Part shown: piece by piece, positions 29,623 to 38,739 of the stretch | How positions within the stretch are numbered: the stretch's first letter is position 1 | Layout: each line of letters begins with the position of its first letter | Assembly: GCA_027081115.1 (NCBI GenBank) | Contig: JALWLD010000035.1 | Location: 81,615 to 145,614, forward strand | Direction: 5' to 3' | Length of the DNA stretch: 64,000 bases | Source of the DNA: Sulfurovum sp. | Lineage (GTDB): Bacteria; Campylobacterota; Campylobacteria; Campylobacterales; Sulfurovaceae | The notes under the pieces: generated by a model | Told to the model about the DNA's origin: nothing | Databases searched by the model: none | What the model saw: only the letters and a program-made list of their open reading frames with translations | Position numbers and translations under genes: made by a program

Positions 29623-30201
29623 ATACAATGTCCTGTATGTCCCTAATTTAGGGCTTTAGAGGGAAGTATAAAAATATGTCAAACATACATTTATATATTT
29701 AACAAAAAAAGGAGAGTTTACATATTTTAAAATATTAATTCTCTGCATATTGAGAATGGAAAAAGGTATATATTTCATACCTGAGAATGGGCTATGTTTA
29801 ATATTTTTAAATATAGAGTTCCTTCTGCTACAAGTATAAAATTATCTTTATGTGGTTATGTCTAATATTTCAATATAGTAATGTTGCATTTGTAAGTTCT
29901 GATTCATATGTTTATTGTTTTTTGAAAATTTTATTACGGATGCAATATCGCAAATAATATCTATTTTATTTTTGTAAGAAAAAACATATTCCTTATATTT
30001 TTGTTTTGCCAAGTTACCAAACAAAAATCTTAAAAATTGTTTTATGTATTATTTTAGACAGTTGACTGTAGAAGAGAAAGCTTTTATAACGTTATTTTGA
30101 TTTTTTAAAAAGAAGAAAAGATGTATATGATTACTTCTGAGAGAATAGATCTGTATTTTTAATAGAATTTATATTATGTTAACCAATGGTGTTATCTGAA
30201 T
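29623..30201. other. AT-rich stretch with no supported gene
   Basis: This region after the operator array holds no convincing coding frame, tRNA or RNA that I recognise. It is very AT-rich, with several short palindromes such as GGTAT-N7-ATACC near 29767-29783. A ribosome-site-like AAAAAAGGAGAG near 29706-29717 is not followed by an open frame. It may be the ghost of a lost target gene of the TetR operators, or hold a small RNA. Confidence 0.5.
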
Positions 30202-30231
30202 AAAAGTACAACTATTTATAGTTATACTTTT
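30202..30231 (-). terminator. Possible terminator hairpin after the nitroreductase gene
   Basis: A 12-bp stem with one mismatch (arms 30202-30214 and 30219-30231, 4-nt loop) lies 18 bp beyond the nitroreductase stop. The stem ends in A4/T4, which could serve either direction, but the rest of the stem is AT-rich and so weak. Confidence 0.4.
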
Positions 30232-30249
30232 ACTTCATCATTGAAAACC

Positions 30250-30903
30250 TTATAAATGTATAAAAATACTTTCATGTGGCAAACGAGACTTAGGAAGCTG
30301 TGCATTAAAATCTTCTTTATGATGATAGCCAATAGCTAAAGCTACATGGCACTCATATCCATCAAGTTCTTTTTTAAAAGCTTCACTGACAAGATCTACA
30401 TCGATACCCTCTAAAGGTGTCGAATCAATGTTCAATCTTGCCAAGGTATGTAAAGTATTGCCAAAAGCCAAATAAAGTTGTGCTTTTGTCCAGTTTCCTG
30501 TAAATCCGTTTTCATCCATATTCATCTCTGCAAAAATAAAAGCACCAAATGCCTGCTCTCTATCTTCAGGCTTAGTTCTTCCGTCTTCAATGCCTTTGTC
30601 TACTACCTTCGCATAATCTTCACGTGTGTAATGTGTATTGTGTGCAAAAAGAATAACCTGTGAACTTTCCAATATATGCTGTTGGTTAAACTGATATTTA
30701 TTACTAAAAGTTTCATACATACGTTTTTTAGCATCATCACTCTCTAAGACAATGAATTTCCATGGCTGAGAGTTTATAGAGGAAGCAGAAAGGCGCATCG
30801 ATTCAAAAAGCACTTCAAGGTCTTCTTGTGCTATCTTTTTACTCGAATCGTACTTTTTACATGTATAACGTGTACGTAAATCTTTGAGAATTTGCTCTTG
30901 CAT
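30250..30903 (-). CDS. Oxygen-insensitive NAD(P)H nitroreductase, NfsB-like
   Basis: The 217-residue FMN protein matches the nitroreductase family: 'LRTRYTCKKYDSSKKI', then 'MRLSASSINSQPWKFIVLES' (FMN-binding), and the C-terminal 'GYHHKEDFNAQLPKSRLP'. NfsB-like enzymes reduce nitroaromatics and quinones with two electrons. The start is 5 bp from the stop of the Met-rich protein gene, so both probably lie on one transcript. Confidence 0.88.
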   Translation of the reverse strand: MQEQILKDLRTRYTCKKYDSSKKIAQEDLEVLFESMRLSASSINSQPWKFIVLESDDAKKRMYETFSNKYQFNQQHILESSQVILFAHNTHYTREDYAKVVDKGIEDGRTKPEDREQAFGAFIFAEMNMDENGFTGNWTKAQLYLAFGNTLHTLARLNIDSTPLEGIDVDLVSEAFKKELDGYECHVALAIGYHHKEDFNAQLPKSRLPHESIFIHL

Positions 30904-30908
30904 AAAAT

Positions 30909-31574
30909 TTATTTACCCATGCCTTGTCTACATTTCATACCCTGCCCTTGTGTCTTTTTCATTCTCATCATTTTATTTTTACCATGATTCATCTTTTTAT
31001 TTTTATTGGCAAGTAAAAAATACATCTGATCTTTTGTCAAGATGGCTTTTGTCGCTTCAATACATTTTAAATGTGTCATAGTTGCTGCTGCTTCAACTAA
31101 AGCAAGTTCTACCACTTTATCTTTGAGTTGATCTGCATCTGCAGAAACACCTGCCTGACTTGATTTTACGATCTCTCGTCTAAGGGTTTTAACTTTTTGC
31201 TTGGCTTCCATAACCGCAGTCATCGTTGTTTTTCTCACTTTCATGAGTTCTTGTTTCTGTTTTTCCGTTAAGTTAAATGCAGGATCATTTATATATGGCA
31301 TGATCATTTTAGTCAAGTGTGGGAGACCATGCTTAATGAGAAATGGAGAGTCCCTCTTCATTTTACGTTTCATCATTTTTTTCTGCATATTTGGTCCAAA
31401 CTTACCTTTCATTGATTTACAGTGTGCTTTGCATGATTTTTTCATACCCATACCACCAGCACCCTGACCTTGCCCCATAATAAACATACCCTTTTTCGGT
31501 ATTGGTTGGTTTCCTGCAGGATTTGCAAGTAGCATAGATGCTGAAGCTATCATCATTAGTGTTGTTTTTTTCAA
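30909..31574 (-). CDS. Methionine/lysine-rich periplasmic protein, Spy/CpxP-like
   Basis: The 221-residue protein has a signal peptide (1-17), a Met-, Gly- and Lys-rich segment with two cysteines (KSCKAHCKSMKGK), then a helical part with an LTEKQKQELMKVRK segment and a second ILTKDQ segment, like the LTxxQ repeats of Spy/CpxP chaperones. The methionine-rich ends (e.g. MKKMM, MMRMKK) could bind copper. It starts at TTG 31574, 6 nt after AAGGA. It sits 5 bp upstream of the nitroreductase. Confidence 0.7.
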   Translation of the reverse strand: MKKTTLMMIASASMLLANPAGNQPIPKKGMFIMGQGQGAGGMGMKKSCKAHCKSMKGKFGPNMQKKMMKRKMKRDSPFLIKHGLPHLTKMIMPYINDPAFNLTEKQKQELMKVRKTTMTAVMEAKQKVKTLRREIVKSSQAGVSADADQLKDKVVELALVEAAATMTHLKCIEATKAILTKDQMYFLLANKNKKMNHGKNKMMRMKKTQGQGMKCRQGMGK

Positions 31575-31641
31575 AGTGGATCCTTTTTATTAGTAAGTTA
31601 AATTCTACATAACTATAGTAAATGGTCTGTTAATACATACC

Positions 31642-32076
31642 TTATACAAGCATTTGATTGAGTTTTGAAATGTTGTTTACAGCTTTAAGTTCATCTTCTG
31701 TAAGTGCTTTAGATTTTATGTTGGTTAGCATATGGACTAAATGGTCATAAGAAGTGAGGTCAATACTCTGTCTATGCAGTGCTGCTGTACTTAAATACTC
31801 AAATAGCACATCTTCTGTAAGGTCTTGATGATGAGACAAAAGATTATTGATCATAGTTTCAAAAAGTTCATTGTCCTCGATAAGCCCTTCAGATAATTCA
31901 TAGGCAACATCTTCATCCAAACCTCTATTGTATAAAAGTGATGCAATCTGGCTGGAAATTGTATTTATCTGTCGTTGTGAACTTGTATGATCAAGATAGA
32001 GTTCATTGGCTATGAGTGGGTTGAATGCTAACGCTGATAAAAGAAGTGAAACTGTTATAAAATGTTTTCTATTCAT
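31642..32076 (-). CDS. Small exported protein, unknown
   Basis: The 144-residue protein has a signal peptide (1-23) and an all-helical acidic mature part (LYNRGLDEDVAYELSEGLIEDNELFETMINNLLSHHQDLTEDVLFEYLST). No family is recognised. An AAGGAG ribosome site precedes ATG 32076. It may be in the same operon as the Spy-like gene 67 bp downstream. Confidence 0.65.
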   Translation of the reverse strand: MNRKHFITVSLLLSALAFNPLIANELYLDHTSSQRQINTISSQIASLLYNRGLDEDVAYELSEGLIEDNELFETMINNLLSHHQDLTEDVLFEYLSTAALHRQSIDLTSYDHLVHMLTNIKSKALTEDELKAVNNISKLNQMLV

Positions 32077-32118
32077 AAAAAACTCCTTAGGACATCATAA
32101 TATAATAAGGTAAATAGA

Positions 32119-32892
32119 TTAGAAAAGTTTCCAGAACTCACTGTATATGGAGCTGAAACTCTGAAGACGTATCTCTAAACTTTCGTGAATGACTTGTGAC
32201 TTAGAGAGAAAAAAGAAGACCCGTGGAGAGTATGGCTTATGTTTGACAGCCAAGACAAAAGGGTAACTCTCTTCTAGAGAAGATTTCAAGGAGGCTATCT
32301 GTTCATTATGCGAAAAACAACGTCCTAAGTGCTGGTAGACAATGCATACTTCAAGGTAAGGCAAACGGAAAAAATAACTCACTTCATCTGCAAAAATATA
32401 TTTGTGTGGATAGACTTTTTGCGTGTAATGCTCATTTAAAGTAAGAAATTCAAAACATTTGTCTGCCCTGTTACACTTCAAAGCCATACCATTATCAGGA
32501 GCTACTGCAACAATCTGGCTTTTATTGGCAAAAGTAAGCGCAGTGTTCAGCCAAAGATAGCGATCTTCCAAAGCTTTTGGTACCTCTTCATAGAAGAACT
32601 TGGCATTTTTAAGTAATTTTAGCTTTTCAAGTTCTGTCACTTCACGCTTATTACGCATGATCACATCTAGCAATGAGTGTTCCAGATATTCATCGGTACC
32701 GACCATACGTTCAAAATAGTCTATATGTTTACCATCATTATTCTCTTCCCCCTCACCTTTGTGCATAAACCAAATCTGGGAAATTTCTTTACTGTTGAGA
32801 GGACTTTGATCATGGTTGAAAAGGTATCGGAAGAGTTGGAATTTACCAAAATCTCCCACATCTGCTACGTATCTATCTTGCATACGATACAT
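32119..32892 (-). CDS. Conserved hypothetical protein, MQDRYVADVGDFGKF family
   Basis: The 257-residue soluble protein opens with MQDRYVADVGDFGKFQLFRYLF, a start I recall from a family of hypothetical proteins widespread in bacteria and often near mobile or defence genes. No catalytic motif is clear. The ATG at 32892 overlaps the lipoprotein stop (TAATG), although the conserved part begins at the fourth codon. Confidence 0.65.
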   Translation of the reverse strand: MYRMQDRYVADVGDFGKFQLFRYLFNHDQSPLNSKEISQIWFMHKGEGEENNDGKHIDYFERMVGTDEYLEHSLLDVIMRNKREVTELEKLKLLKNAKFFYEEVPKALEDRYLWLNTALTFANKSQIVAVAPDNGMALKCNRADKCFEFLTLNEHYTQKVYPHKYIFADEVSYFFRLPYLEVCIVYQHLGRCFSHNEQIASLKSSLEESYPFVLAVKHKPYSPRVFFFLSKSQVIHESLEIRLQSFSSIYSEFWKLF

Positions 32893-33095
32893 TAGTTACT
32901 GACATCATGAACTACTTTTTTCCCACCATTCCAAACATCATTGGAGACTTTTTTTGTACCATGCCAGACATCTTTAGAGACCTCTTTGGTACCTTCCCAT
33001 GCAACCTTACTGTCTTTTTCCAATGCATTGGGTGTTGCACACCCCTGTAACAAAAGTATACCAATTACTGTGAAAAAAGTAGAATATTTAGACAT
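32892..33095 (-). CDS. Small lipoprotein with three W/G repeats
   Basis: The 67-residue precursor has a lipobox LLQGC (Cys19). The mature part is three tandem repeats of 11-12 residues (W-x-G-T/G-K-x-V-x-x-D-V), with tryptophans 12 and 11 residues apart, which suggests an amphipathic helix on the membrane surface. It recalls entericidin-like small lipoproteins, but identity is not established. GAGGAG precedes the ATG. Confidence 0.72.
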   Translation of the reverse strand: MSKYSTFFTVIGILLLQGCATPNALEKDSKVAWEGTKEVSKDVWHGTKKVSNDVWNGGKKVVHDVSN

Positions 33096-33208
33096 TGGTA
33101 CTCCTCAAAAGTCATATTTTTGTAATTATATCACAATCAAAATACTTACAGGCCTTCCCTCTTGGTAATCCTATATATAATTAATCTTTCTTAAATTATG
33201 GTATTTGT

Positions 33209-33237
33209 TTGCATTGTATGTTGGTATTGAGTATAAT
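33209..33237 (+). promoter_or_regulatory. Promoter of the PilT-like gene
   Basis: TTGCAT (33209-33214) and TATAAT (33232-33237) are 17 bp apart, 36 bp upstream of the ATG at 33273. This is a close match to sigma-70 consensus. Confidence 0.65.
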
Positions 33238-33272
33238 AAAATAATAAAGAAACTCTTATAAAAGGTTATATC

Positions 33273-34412
33273 ATGTCATTAGAAAACAATAGAACAATTG
33301 CAAAATTAAATACTTGGCTTAGGCTTCTTATAAAAGCCAATGGTGCTGACTTACATATAAAGACAGATAGCAGAATACGTGCACGTGTAAAAGAGGAAAT
33401 TGTATTGCTCTCCAATGAAGTACTTGACAGTGCAAATATGGAAGAGATAGTCAGAATCTTAACTGGTAATGAATATGAAACCTTTTTAAAAGAAAAAGAG
33501 TTTGATGGTGCCTATACACTGGATGCAAAACATCGTTTCAGGGTTAATATTTTTATGCATATTGGTGGGTATGCCATCGCTTTTCGCCTTGTTCCGGCGA
33601 ATATAGAGACCATTGAAGCACTAAATCTTCCCCCTGCTTTACATAAACTGGTACAACTAAAAAGAGGCTTGGTACTCATTACGGGAACCACAGGAAGCGG
33701 TAAATCAACAACGCTGTCTTCTGTGATTGAAGAGATCAATCAAACCCATGCCTACCATATTATCAGTATTGAAGATCCTGTAGAGTATATTTACCATGAC
33801 AGTAAATCTATTGTAGAACAAAGAGAACTGGGGTCACATACGGAGAGTTTTTCACGTGCATTACGTTCTGCAATGAGAGAAGATCCAGATATTATTGTTG
33901 TAGGGGAGATACGTGACATGGCCACAGCGGAGATCATCCTGCAAGCAGTCAATACAGGGCACCTTGTCTTCTCAACGATCCATACACCAGATACAAGAGA
34001 AACCATAGACAGATTGATCGCCATTTTCCCAACAGGAGAACAAAACCGTGTAAGAAATACTCTGGCTTCTGCGTTAGAAGCAGTTATATCTCAGCGTCTA
34101 TTGTTAGGTGCAGACAATCAAATGTTACCTGCTGTTGAGATCATGTTTAAAAGTCCACATATTCAAGAGCTTATTCGTACATCCAGAGATTCTGAAATCC
34201 CAGAAACCCTCGACAAAGAAGCAGCAGTCTATAAAACACAATCTTTTAACCGGGCACTTTACCAATTGACCTTGGAAGGAAAGATTACAGAGAAGCAAGC
34301 TTATGAATATGCTACATCTCCTGCCGATCTAAAAGTTATGTTTACTATGAGTGCAGAATATGAAAAGAAGAAGCATCAAAATGAGCACTTACAAGAGCTA
34401 AAGCTAAAGTAA
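33273..34412 (+). CDS. PilT-type retraction ATPase
   Basis: The 379-residue protein has an N-terminal PAS-like half and a C-terminal RecA-like ATPase. Motifs are Walker A GTTGSGKST (about 137-145), Asp box HIISIEDPVEYI, Walker B DIIVVGEIRD (about 205) and a His box STIHTPDTRETIDR. The last lacks the usual AIRNLLASG form and reads VRNTLASALEAVISQRLL, consistent with PilT/PilU. It would power pilus retraction or a related secretion machine. No other pilus genes are visible nearby. Confidence 0.87.
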   Translation: MSLENNRTIAKLNTWLRLLIKANGADLHIKTDSRIRARVKEEIVLLSNEVLDSANMEEIVRILTGNEYETFLKEKEFDGAYTLDAKHRFRVNIFMHIGGYAIAFRLVPANIETIEALNLPPALHKLVQLKRGLVLITGTTGSGKSTTLSSVIEEINQTHAYHIISIEDPVEYIYHDSKSIVEQRELGSHTESFSRALRSAMREDPDIIVVGEIRDMATAEIILQAVNTGHLVFSTIHTPDTRETIDRLIAIFPTGEQNRVRNTLASALEAVISQRLLLGADNQMLPAVEIMFKSPHIQELIRTSRDSEIPETLDKEAAVYKTQSFNRALYQLTLEGKITEKQAYEYATSPADLKVMFTMSAEYEKKKHQNEHLQELKLK

Positions 34413-34413
34413 C

Positions 34414-34725
34414 TTAAGCGTCTTCTTCTATTTTCTCTTCTTTGAGAGGTTTTGGTACAGCTTTTGCCAAGATCTCTACATACATTTCTGTAGCACCTGT
34501 TGTCTTAACTGCATCAAGTGCTTTGATCAACTCTTCAAAAACAACCACTTCAGCATTCTCTGCCGTTGTACCTACTTTACAGTCAAAATCCCAGTACATT
34601 GTTGCTTTTTCAGGTAAGTCTTTTTTTCTTTCTCTTTTTACATATTTACGTATCTCATGTTTCACGGATTCAAGTACACGATCTTCATGTTTTTTCGGGT
34701 CTGTTAGTTTAAATACTTTTTTCAT
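34414..34725 (-). CDS. DUF6172-like small basic protein
   Basis: The 103-residue protein starts [35 protein letters not shown] and contains YWDFDCKVG. I recall this pattern as DUF6172, often beside DEAD-box helicase genes. The function is unknown. The ATG overlaps the stop of the helicase gene upstream by one base (TAATG), so they are coupled, hinting at a role in RNA handling. Confidence 0.72.
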   Translation of the reverse strand: MKKVFKLTDPKKHEDRVLESVKHEIRKYVKRERKKDLPEKATMYWDFDCKVGTTAENAEVVVFEELIKALDAVKTTGATEMYVEILAKAVPKPLKEEKIEEDA

Positions 34726-36182
34726 TATCTTCTCCTAGTGTTATTTTTGCTGTTTTTATTTTCTATTTTTGCATCTCTTTTATCCAGTTTGTCTAACTTT
34801 TCCTGAATACGACTACCTATCTGTGAAGCTTGAGAGTTTGACTTCTCTTTTCTACTTTGGGGTTTTTGTCCTTCAGTTTTTTTATTTTCACTGCTGCTAT
34901 CAGATTTATTGCTACTGTTGTTTTTATTGTTGGAACGATTACGGTTTCGTGAATTCCCACTACCGGGCTTTGAAGCATTTCTTGAACCTCCACCACGTTT
35001 TTGTCCGCCACCTCTACCGTTTTGAATAGGTTCTGCTTTAATGTTCGGGTCAGGAGTAAATGCTTCAATATGCACTTTTTTAATTTCCGACTTAATGAAC
35101 TTTTCTATATCAAAAAGCAGTTTATGTTCATCTACACAAACTAAAGAGACTGCTTCTCCACTCTGCCCTGCACGACCTGTACGACCAATACGGTGTACAT
35201 AATCTTCCGGTACATTTGGAAGTTCATAGTTTACCACGTGAGGAAGTTGGTCTATATCAATTCCTCTAGCCGCAATATCTGTGGCAACAAGTACACGTAT
35301 CTCATTGGCTTTAAAGGAAGCCAGTGCTTTGGTTCTTGCTCCCTGAGACTTGTTTCCATGAATAGCAGCCGCAGAAATACCAGCTTCTTCAAGCTGTTTT
35401 GTCAGTTTATTGGCCCCATGTTTTGTCCGGGTAAAAACTAAAACCTGTCGCCAGTCTTTCGTCTTAATAAGTTGAGAAAGAAGTTCTCTCTTTCTACTTT
35501 TATCCACAAAGTGGACTACTTGACTTACCTGTTCTGCTGTTGTGTTTTCTCTTGCCACCTCTATAAGTACAGGATCTCTTAAAAGTCCTGAGGCCAGTTG
35601 TTTGATCTCTTTTGAGAAAGTAGCAGAAAAAAGAAGTGTCTGTCGTTGTTTAGGCATCATCTTCATTAATTTTTTGATATCGTGTATGAAGCCCATATCA
35701 AGCATTCTATCTGCTTCATCAAGTACTAAAGTCTCTACTGCAGAGAAATCAATACCCTGTTGCGAAGCGATATCAAGCAGTCTTCCAGGTGTTGCTATGA
35801 CAATATCTACACCTTTTTTAATGGTTGCAAGCTGTGGGTATATACCTACTCCACCATAAATCACAGTCGAGCTGTATTTCATATATTTCCCATACGTTTT
35901 AATACTCTCTGCTACCTGAGCAGCCAATTCTCGTGTGGGAGTAAGTACCAAAACACGTATCTGTTTTTTACCCATTTTAGGGTGTGTTTCTGAAAGTCTC
36001 TCAAGTAACGGCAGTGTAAAACCGGCTGTTTTCCCTGTACCTGTTTGGGCAGCAGCTAAAACATCCTTTCCTTCTATAACAACAGGTATAGCCTGTTTTT
36101 GAATGGGAGTTGGGGTAGTATAGCCCTGATCTTTGATTGCTTTAAGTAGAGACTCGTTGAGTCCCAGGTTTGTAAATGACAT
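34725..36182 (-). CDS. rhlE: DEAD-box RNA helicase RhlE-type with disordered tail
   Basis: The 485-residue protein has the complete DEAD-box motif set: Q motif, [23 protein letters not shown] and [11 protein letters not shown] long low-complexity tail after about residue 385 is rich in Gly, Arg, Asn, Ser and Lys ([14 protein letters not shown]). Such tails bind RNA and can drive condensates. The leader of about 140 nt carries two hairpins. It is coupled to the small DUF6172-like gene. Confidence 0.93.
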   Translation of the reverse strand: MSFTNLGLNESLLKAIKDQGYTTPTPIQKQAIPVVIEGKDVLAAAQTGTGKTAGFTLPLLERLSETHPKMGKKQIRVLVLTPTRELAAQVAESIKTYGKYMKYSSTVIYGGVGIYPQLATIKKGVDIVIATPGRLLDIASQQGIDFSAVETLVLDEADRMLDMGFIHDIKKLMKMMPKQRQTLLFSATFSKEIKQLASGLLRDPVLIEVARENTTAEQVSQVVHFVDKSRKRELLSQLIKTKDWRQVLVFTRTKHGANKLTKQLEEAGISAAAIHGNKSQGARTKALASFKANEIRVLVATDIAARGIDIDQLPHVVNYELPNVPEDYVHRIGRTGRAGQSGEAVSLVCVDEHKLLFDIEKFIKSEIKKVHIEAFTPDPNIKAEPIQNGRGGGQKRGGGSRNASKPGSGNSRNRNRSNNKNNSSNKSDSSSENKKTEGQKPQSRKEKSNSQASQIGSRIQEKLDKLDKRDAKIENKNSKNNTRRR

Positions 36183-36197
36183 AAATATCCTATGTAC

Positions 36198-36353
36198 TTC
36201 TCTGTTATTAGAGAATATCCGAGCCTACCCTGTGGTCGGTCCTAGGCTGAATTGTTTGTTTGATTTGTAGATCCTGATGGATCGAAAAAGAAAGTCGTTG
36301 ACCGATGTACGCTTAAATTAGTCCCGTATTATAGCGTAATTAATTAACGCTAT
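36198..36353 (-). promoter_or_regulatory. Promoter palindrome and structured leader of rhlE
   Basis: Reading toward rhlE, a 23-bp near-perfect palindrome (36353-36331, arms ATAGCGT/ACGCTAT) overlaps a TATAAT box at 36333-36328. The predicted leader then runs about 140 nt and contains one hairpin with arms AGCCTA/TAGGCT (36248-36222) and a second with TTCTCT/AGAGAA (36215-36198), just before the AGGAT ribosome site. Long leaders are common for cold- or self-regulated helicase genes. The stems are seen; the regulation is inferred. Confidence 0.5.
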
Positions 36354-36490
36354 CATAATAGTACATAATAACCATCATAAAAAGAGATACCTACTACATA
36401 CAAAGAATTTAAAAAACTATACACTATATGAATATCCGTTAAACTTTATTTCATATACTACACATAACTTTTATAAATTACAATTATTAC

Positions 36491-36519
36491 TTGACCCTTT
36501 TATAGAATTGTGCTATAAA
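36491..36519 (+). promoter_or_regulatory. suf operon promoter
   Basis: TTGACC (36491-36496) and TATAAA (36514-36519) are 17 bp apart, with TGC directly before the -10 (extended -10). It lies 31 bp upstream of the sufB start. The rest of the 36354-36490 interval is AT-rich, with nothing else recognised. Confidence 0.75.
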
Positions 36520-36550
36520 TAGGATATATATTATCTGATTAAGGATGAAC

Positions 36551-37990
36551 ATGGCAAATGAAGGTTTAGACAAAGCTGTCTCTGGTGAATATGCGTTAGG
36601 TTTTGAGATAGATATTGAAACTGAAACAGTACCACCGGGACTGGATGAAAATACCATTAAATTTATTTCTAAAAAGAAAGAAGAGCCTGAGTGGATGCTT
36701 GAACTACGTCTCAAAGCACTCAAAAAATGGGAGACTATGACTGAGCCGCACTGGGCACATCTCGAGTATGATCCCATAGACTATCAGTCCATCTCATACT
36801 TCTCTGCACCCAAAGAAGGTATAGACAGTCTGGATGAAGTGGATCCAAAGATCCTCGAAGCCTATGATAAACTGGGTATCTCTCTAGAGGAACAAAAACA
36901 GCTCGCCGGTGTTAAAGTTGCAGTAGATGCTGTTGTAGATTCTGTTTCAGTCAAAACCACCTACTCTGAGGAGTTGAAAAAGCACGGGGTTATCTTCTGT
37001 TCCATCTCTGAAGCAATCCGGGATTACCCGGAACTCATTAAAAAATATATGTTCTCCGTAGTGCCTATGAGTGACAATTATTTTGCAGCACTGAACTCTG
37101 CAGTTTTTACAGATGGAACGTTTGTTTACATCCCAAAAGGTGTACGTTGTCCAATGGAGCTTTCTACTTATTTTAGAATTAACGCTCTAAATACAGGACA
37201 ATTTGAAAGGACACTCATCGTAGCTGATGAAGGGTCACATGTCTCTTACAATGAAGGATGTTCTGCACCTACCCGCGATGAGCATCAGCTTCACGCAGCA
37301 GTGGTGGAGCTAGTCATCCTCAAAGATGCAGAGATCAAATACTCTACTATTCAAAACTGGTACCCTGGAGATGAAAATGGTAAAGGTGGTATTTATAACT
37401 TTGTAACCAAGAGAGCCATCTGTGAAGGAGAAAATGCCAAAGTTTCCTGGACGCAGGTGGAGACTGGTTCTGCGATTACATGGAAGTACCCAAGCTGTAT
37501 CCTAAAAGGTGACAACTCGGTTGGAGAATTTTACTCTGTAGCTGTTACTACTCTGGCCCAGCAGGCAGATACAGGCACAAAGATGATACACATTGGTAAA
37601 AATACCAGCTCAACCATCATCTCCAAAGGTATCTCTGCAATGAAAGGTCAAAATACCTATAGAGGTTTAGTCAAGATCGGTGCCAATGCCACGGGTGCAC
37701 GAAACTATTCTGAGTGTGATTCACTTCTGATTGGGTCAAAGTGTGGTGCACATACTTTTCCTTACTTGGAAAGTAAAGATACACAGGGACAGGTAGAACA
37801 TGAGGCAACCACCTCAAAGATCTCTGATGAACAGCTCTTTTACCTCAGACAAAGAGGTATCAACGAAGAAGATGCCGTGAGTATGATCGTTCATGGTTTT
37901 TGTAAACAGGTCTTCTCACAACTCCCGATGGAGTACGCAGTAGAAGCCAAAGCATTATTAGAATTAACATTAGAAGGAAGTGTAGGATGA
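36551..37990 (+). CDS. sufB: Fe-S cluster assembly scaffold SufB
   Basis: The 479-residue protein is the core scaffold of the SUF machine. Typical segments are [73 protein letters not shown] and [23 protein letters not shown], with the conserved cysteine in [11 protein letters not shown]. It builds Fe-S clusters with SufC and SufD. I choose ATG 36551 because AAGGA lies 5 nt before it; an ATG two codons upstream sits on top of that site. It overlaps sufC. Confidence 0.96.
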   Translation: MANEGLDKAVSGEYALGFEIDIETETVPPGLDENTIKFISKKKEEPEWMLELRLKALKKWETMTEPHWAHLEYDPIDYQSISYFSAPKEGIDSLDEVDPKILEAYDKLGISLEEQKQLAGVKVAVDAVVDSVSVKTTYSEELKKHGVIFCSISEAIRDYPELIKKYMFSVVPMSDNYFAALNSAVFTDGTFVYIPKGVRCPMELSTYFRINALNTGQFERTLIVADEGSHVSYNEGCSAPTRDEHQLHAAVVELVILKDAEIKYSTIQNWYPGDENGKGGIYNFVTKRAICEGENAKVSWTQVETGSAITWKYPSCILKGDNSVGEFYSVAVTTLAQQADTGTKMIHIGKNTSSTIISKGISAMKGQNTYRGLVKIGANATGARNYSECDSLLIGSKCGAHTFPYLESKDTQGQVEHEATTSKISDEQLFYLRQRGINEEDAVSMIVHGFCKQVFSQLPMEYAVEAKALLELTLEGSVG

Positions 37991-38739
37991 GTATTATGAA
38001 AATAGAAAATTTACAGGCAAAAATTGGTGATAAAGAGATACTTAAAGGGTTGAATCTTGAACTTGAACCTGGAAAAGTCCATGCTATTATGGGACCTAAC
38101 GGTGCAGGTAAATCAACACTTTCAAAAGCATTGGTGGGTCACTACGATGTAGAGATCACCGGTGGAGATATCATCTATAAAGATAAAAGCATTAAAGAGA
38201 TGGAAGCTGAAGAGAGAGCCTTGGAAGGTATCTTTCTTTCATTTCAACATCCTGTAGAGATACCTGGTGTCAACAATGCCTACTTCCTTAGAACCGCACT
38301 CAATGCAAAGCGTAAACACGAGGGCAAAGAAGAACTGAATGCAGCTGAGTTCTTGCGTCTGATGAGAGACCATTTGGAGATGCTCGGTATGAAGTCTGAC
38401 ATGATCAGCCGCTCTTTAAATGAAGGCTTTTCTGGTGGTGAAAAAAAGCGTAATGAAATTTTGCAAATGCTCATCCTTGAACCTGAAGTGATCATCCTTG
38501 ACGAGATCGATTCCGGACTTGATATTGATGCACTCAGAGCAGTATCTGAAGGGATCAACAAAATGAAAGATGGGAAGCGTTCATTCTTGGTCATTACACA
38601 CTATTCACGTATTTTGGACTACATTGAACCAGACTATATTCATGTACTCAAAGATGGAAAGATCATCAAGACAGCTGGGCCGGAGCTGGTAGCACAACTT
38701 GAAGAGCATGGGTATGATGCCATAGAAGAGGAAGTGTAA
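37987..38739 (+). CDS. sufC: Fe-S assembly ATPase SufC
   Basis: The 250-residue ABC ATPase has Walker A GPNGAGKS (about 36-43), the ABC signature FSGGEKKR and Walker [13 protein letters not shown]. SufC powers conformational change of the SufBCD complex. The start overlaps the sufB stop (ATGA) and its stop overlaps the sufD start (TAATG). Confidence 0.96.
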   Translation: MSIMKIENLQAKIGDKEILKGLNLELEPGKVHAIMGPNGAGKSTLSKALVGHYDVEITGGDIIYKDKSIKEMEAEERALEGIFLSFQHPVEIPGVNNAYFLRTALNAKRKHEGKEELNAAEFLRLMRDHLEMLGMKSDMISRSLNEGFSGGEKKRNEILQMLILEPEVIILDEIDSGLDIDALRAVSEGINKMKDGKRSFLVITHYSRILDYIEPDYIHVLKDGKIIKTAGPELVAQLEEHGYDAIEEEV

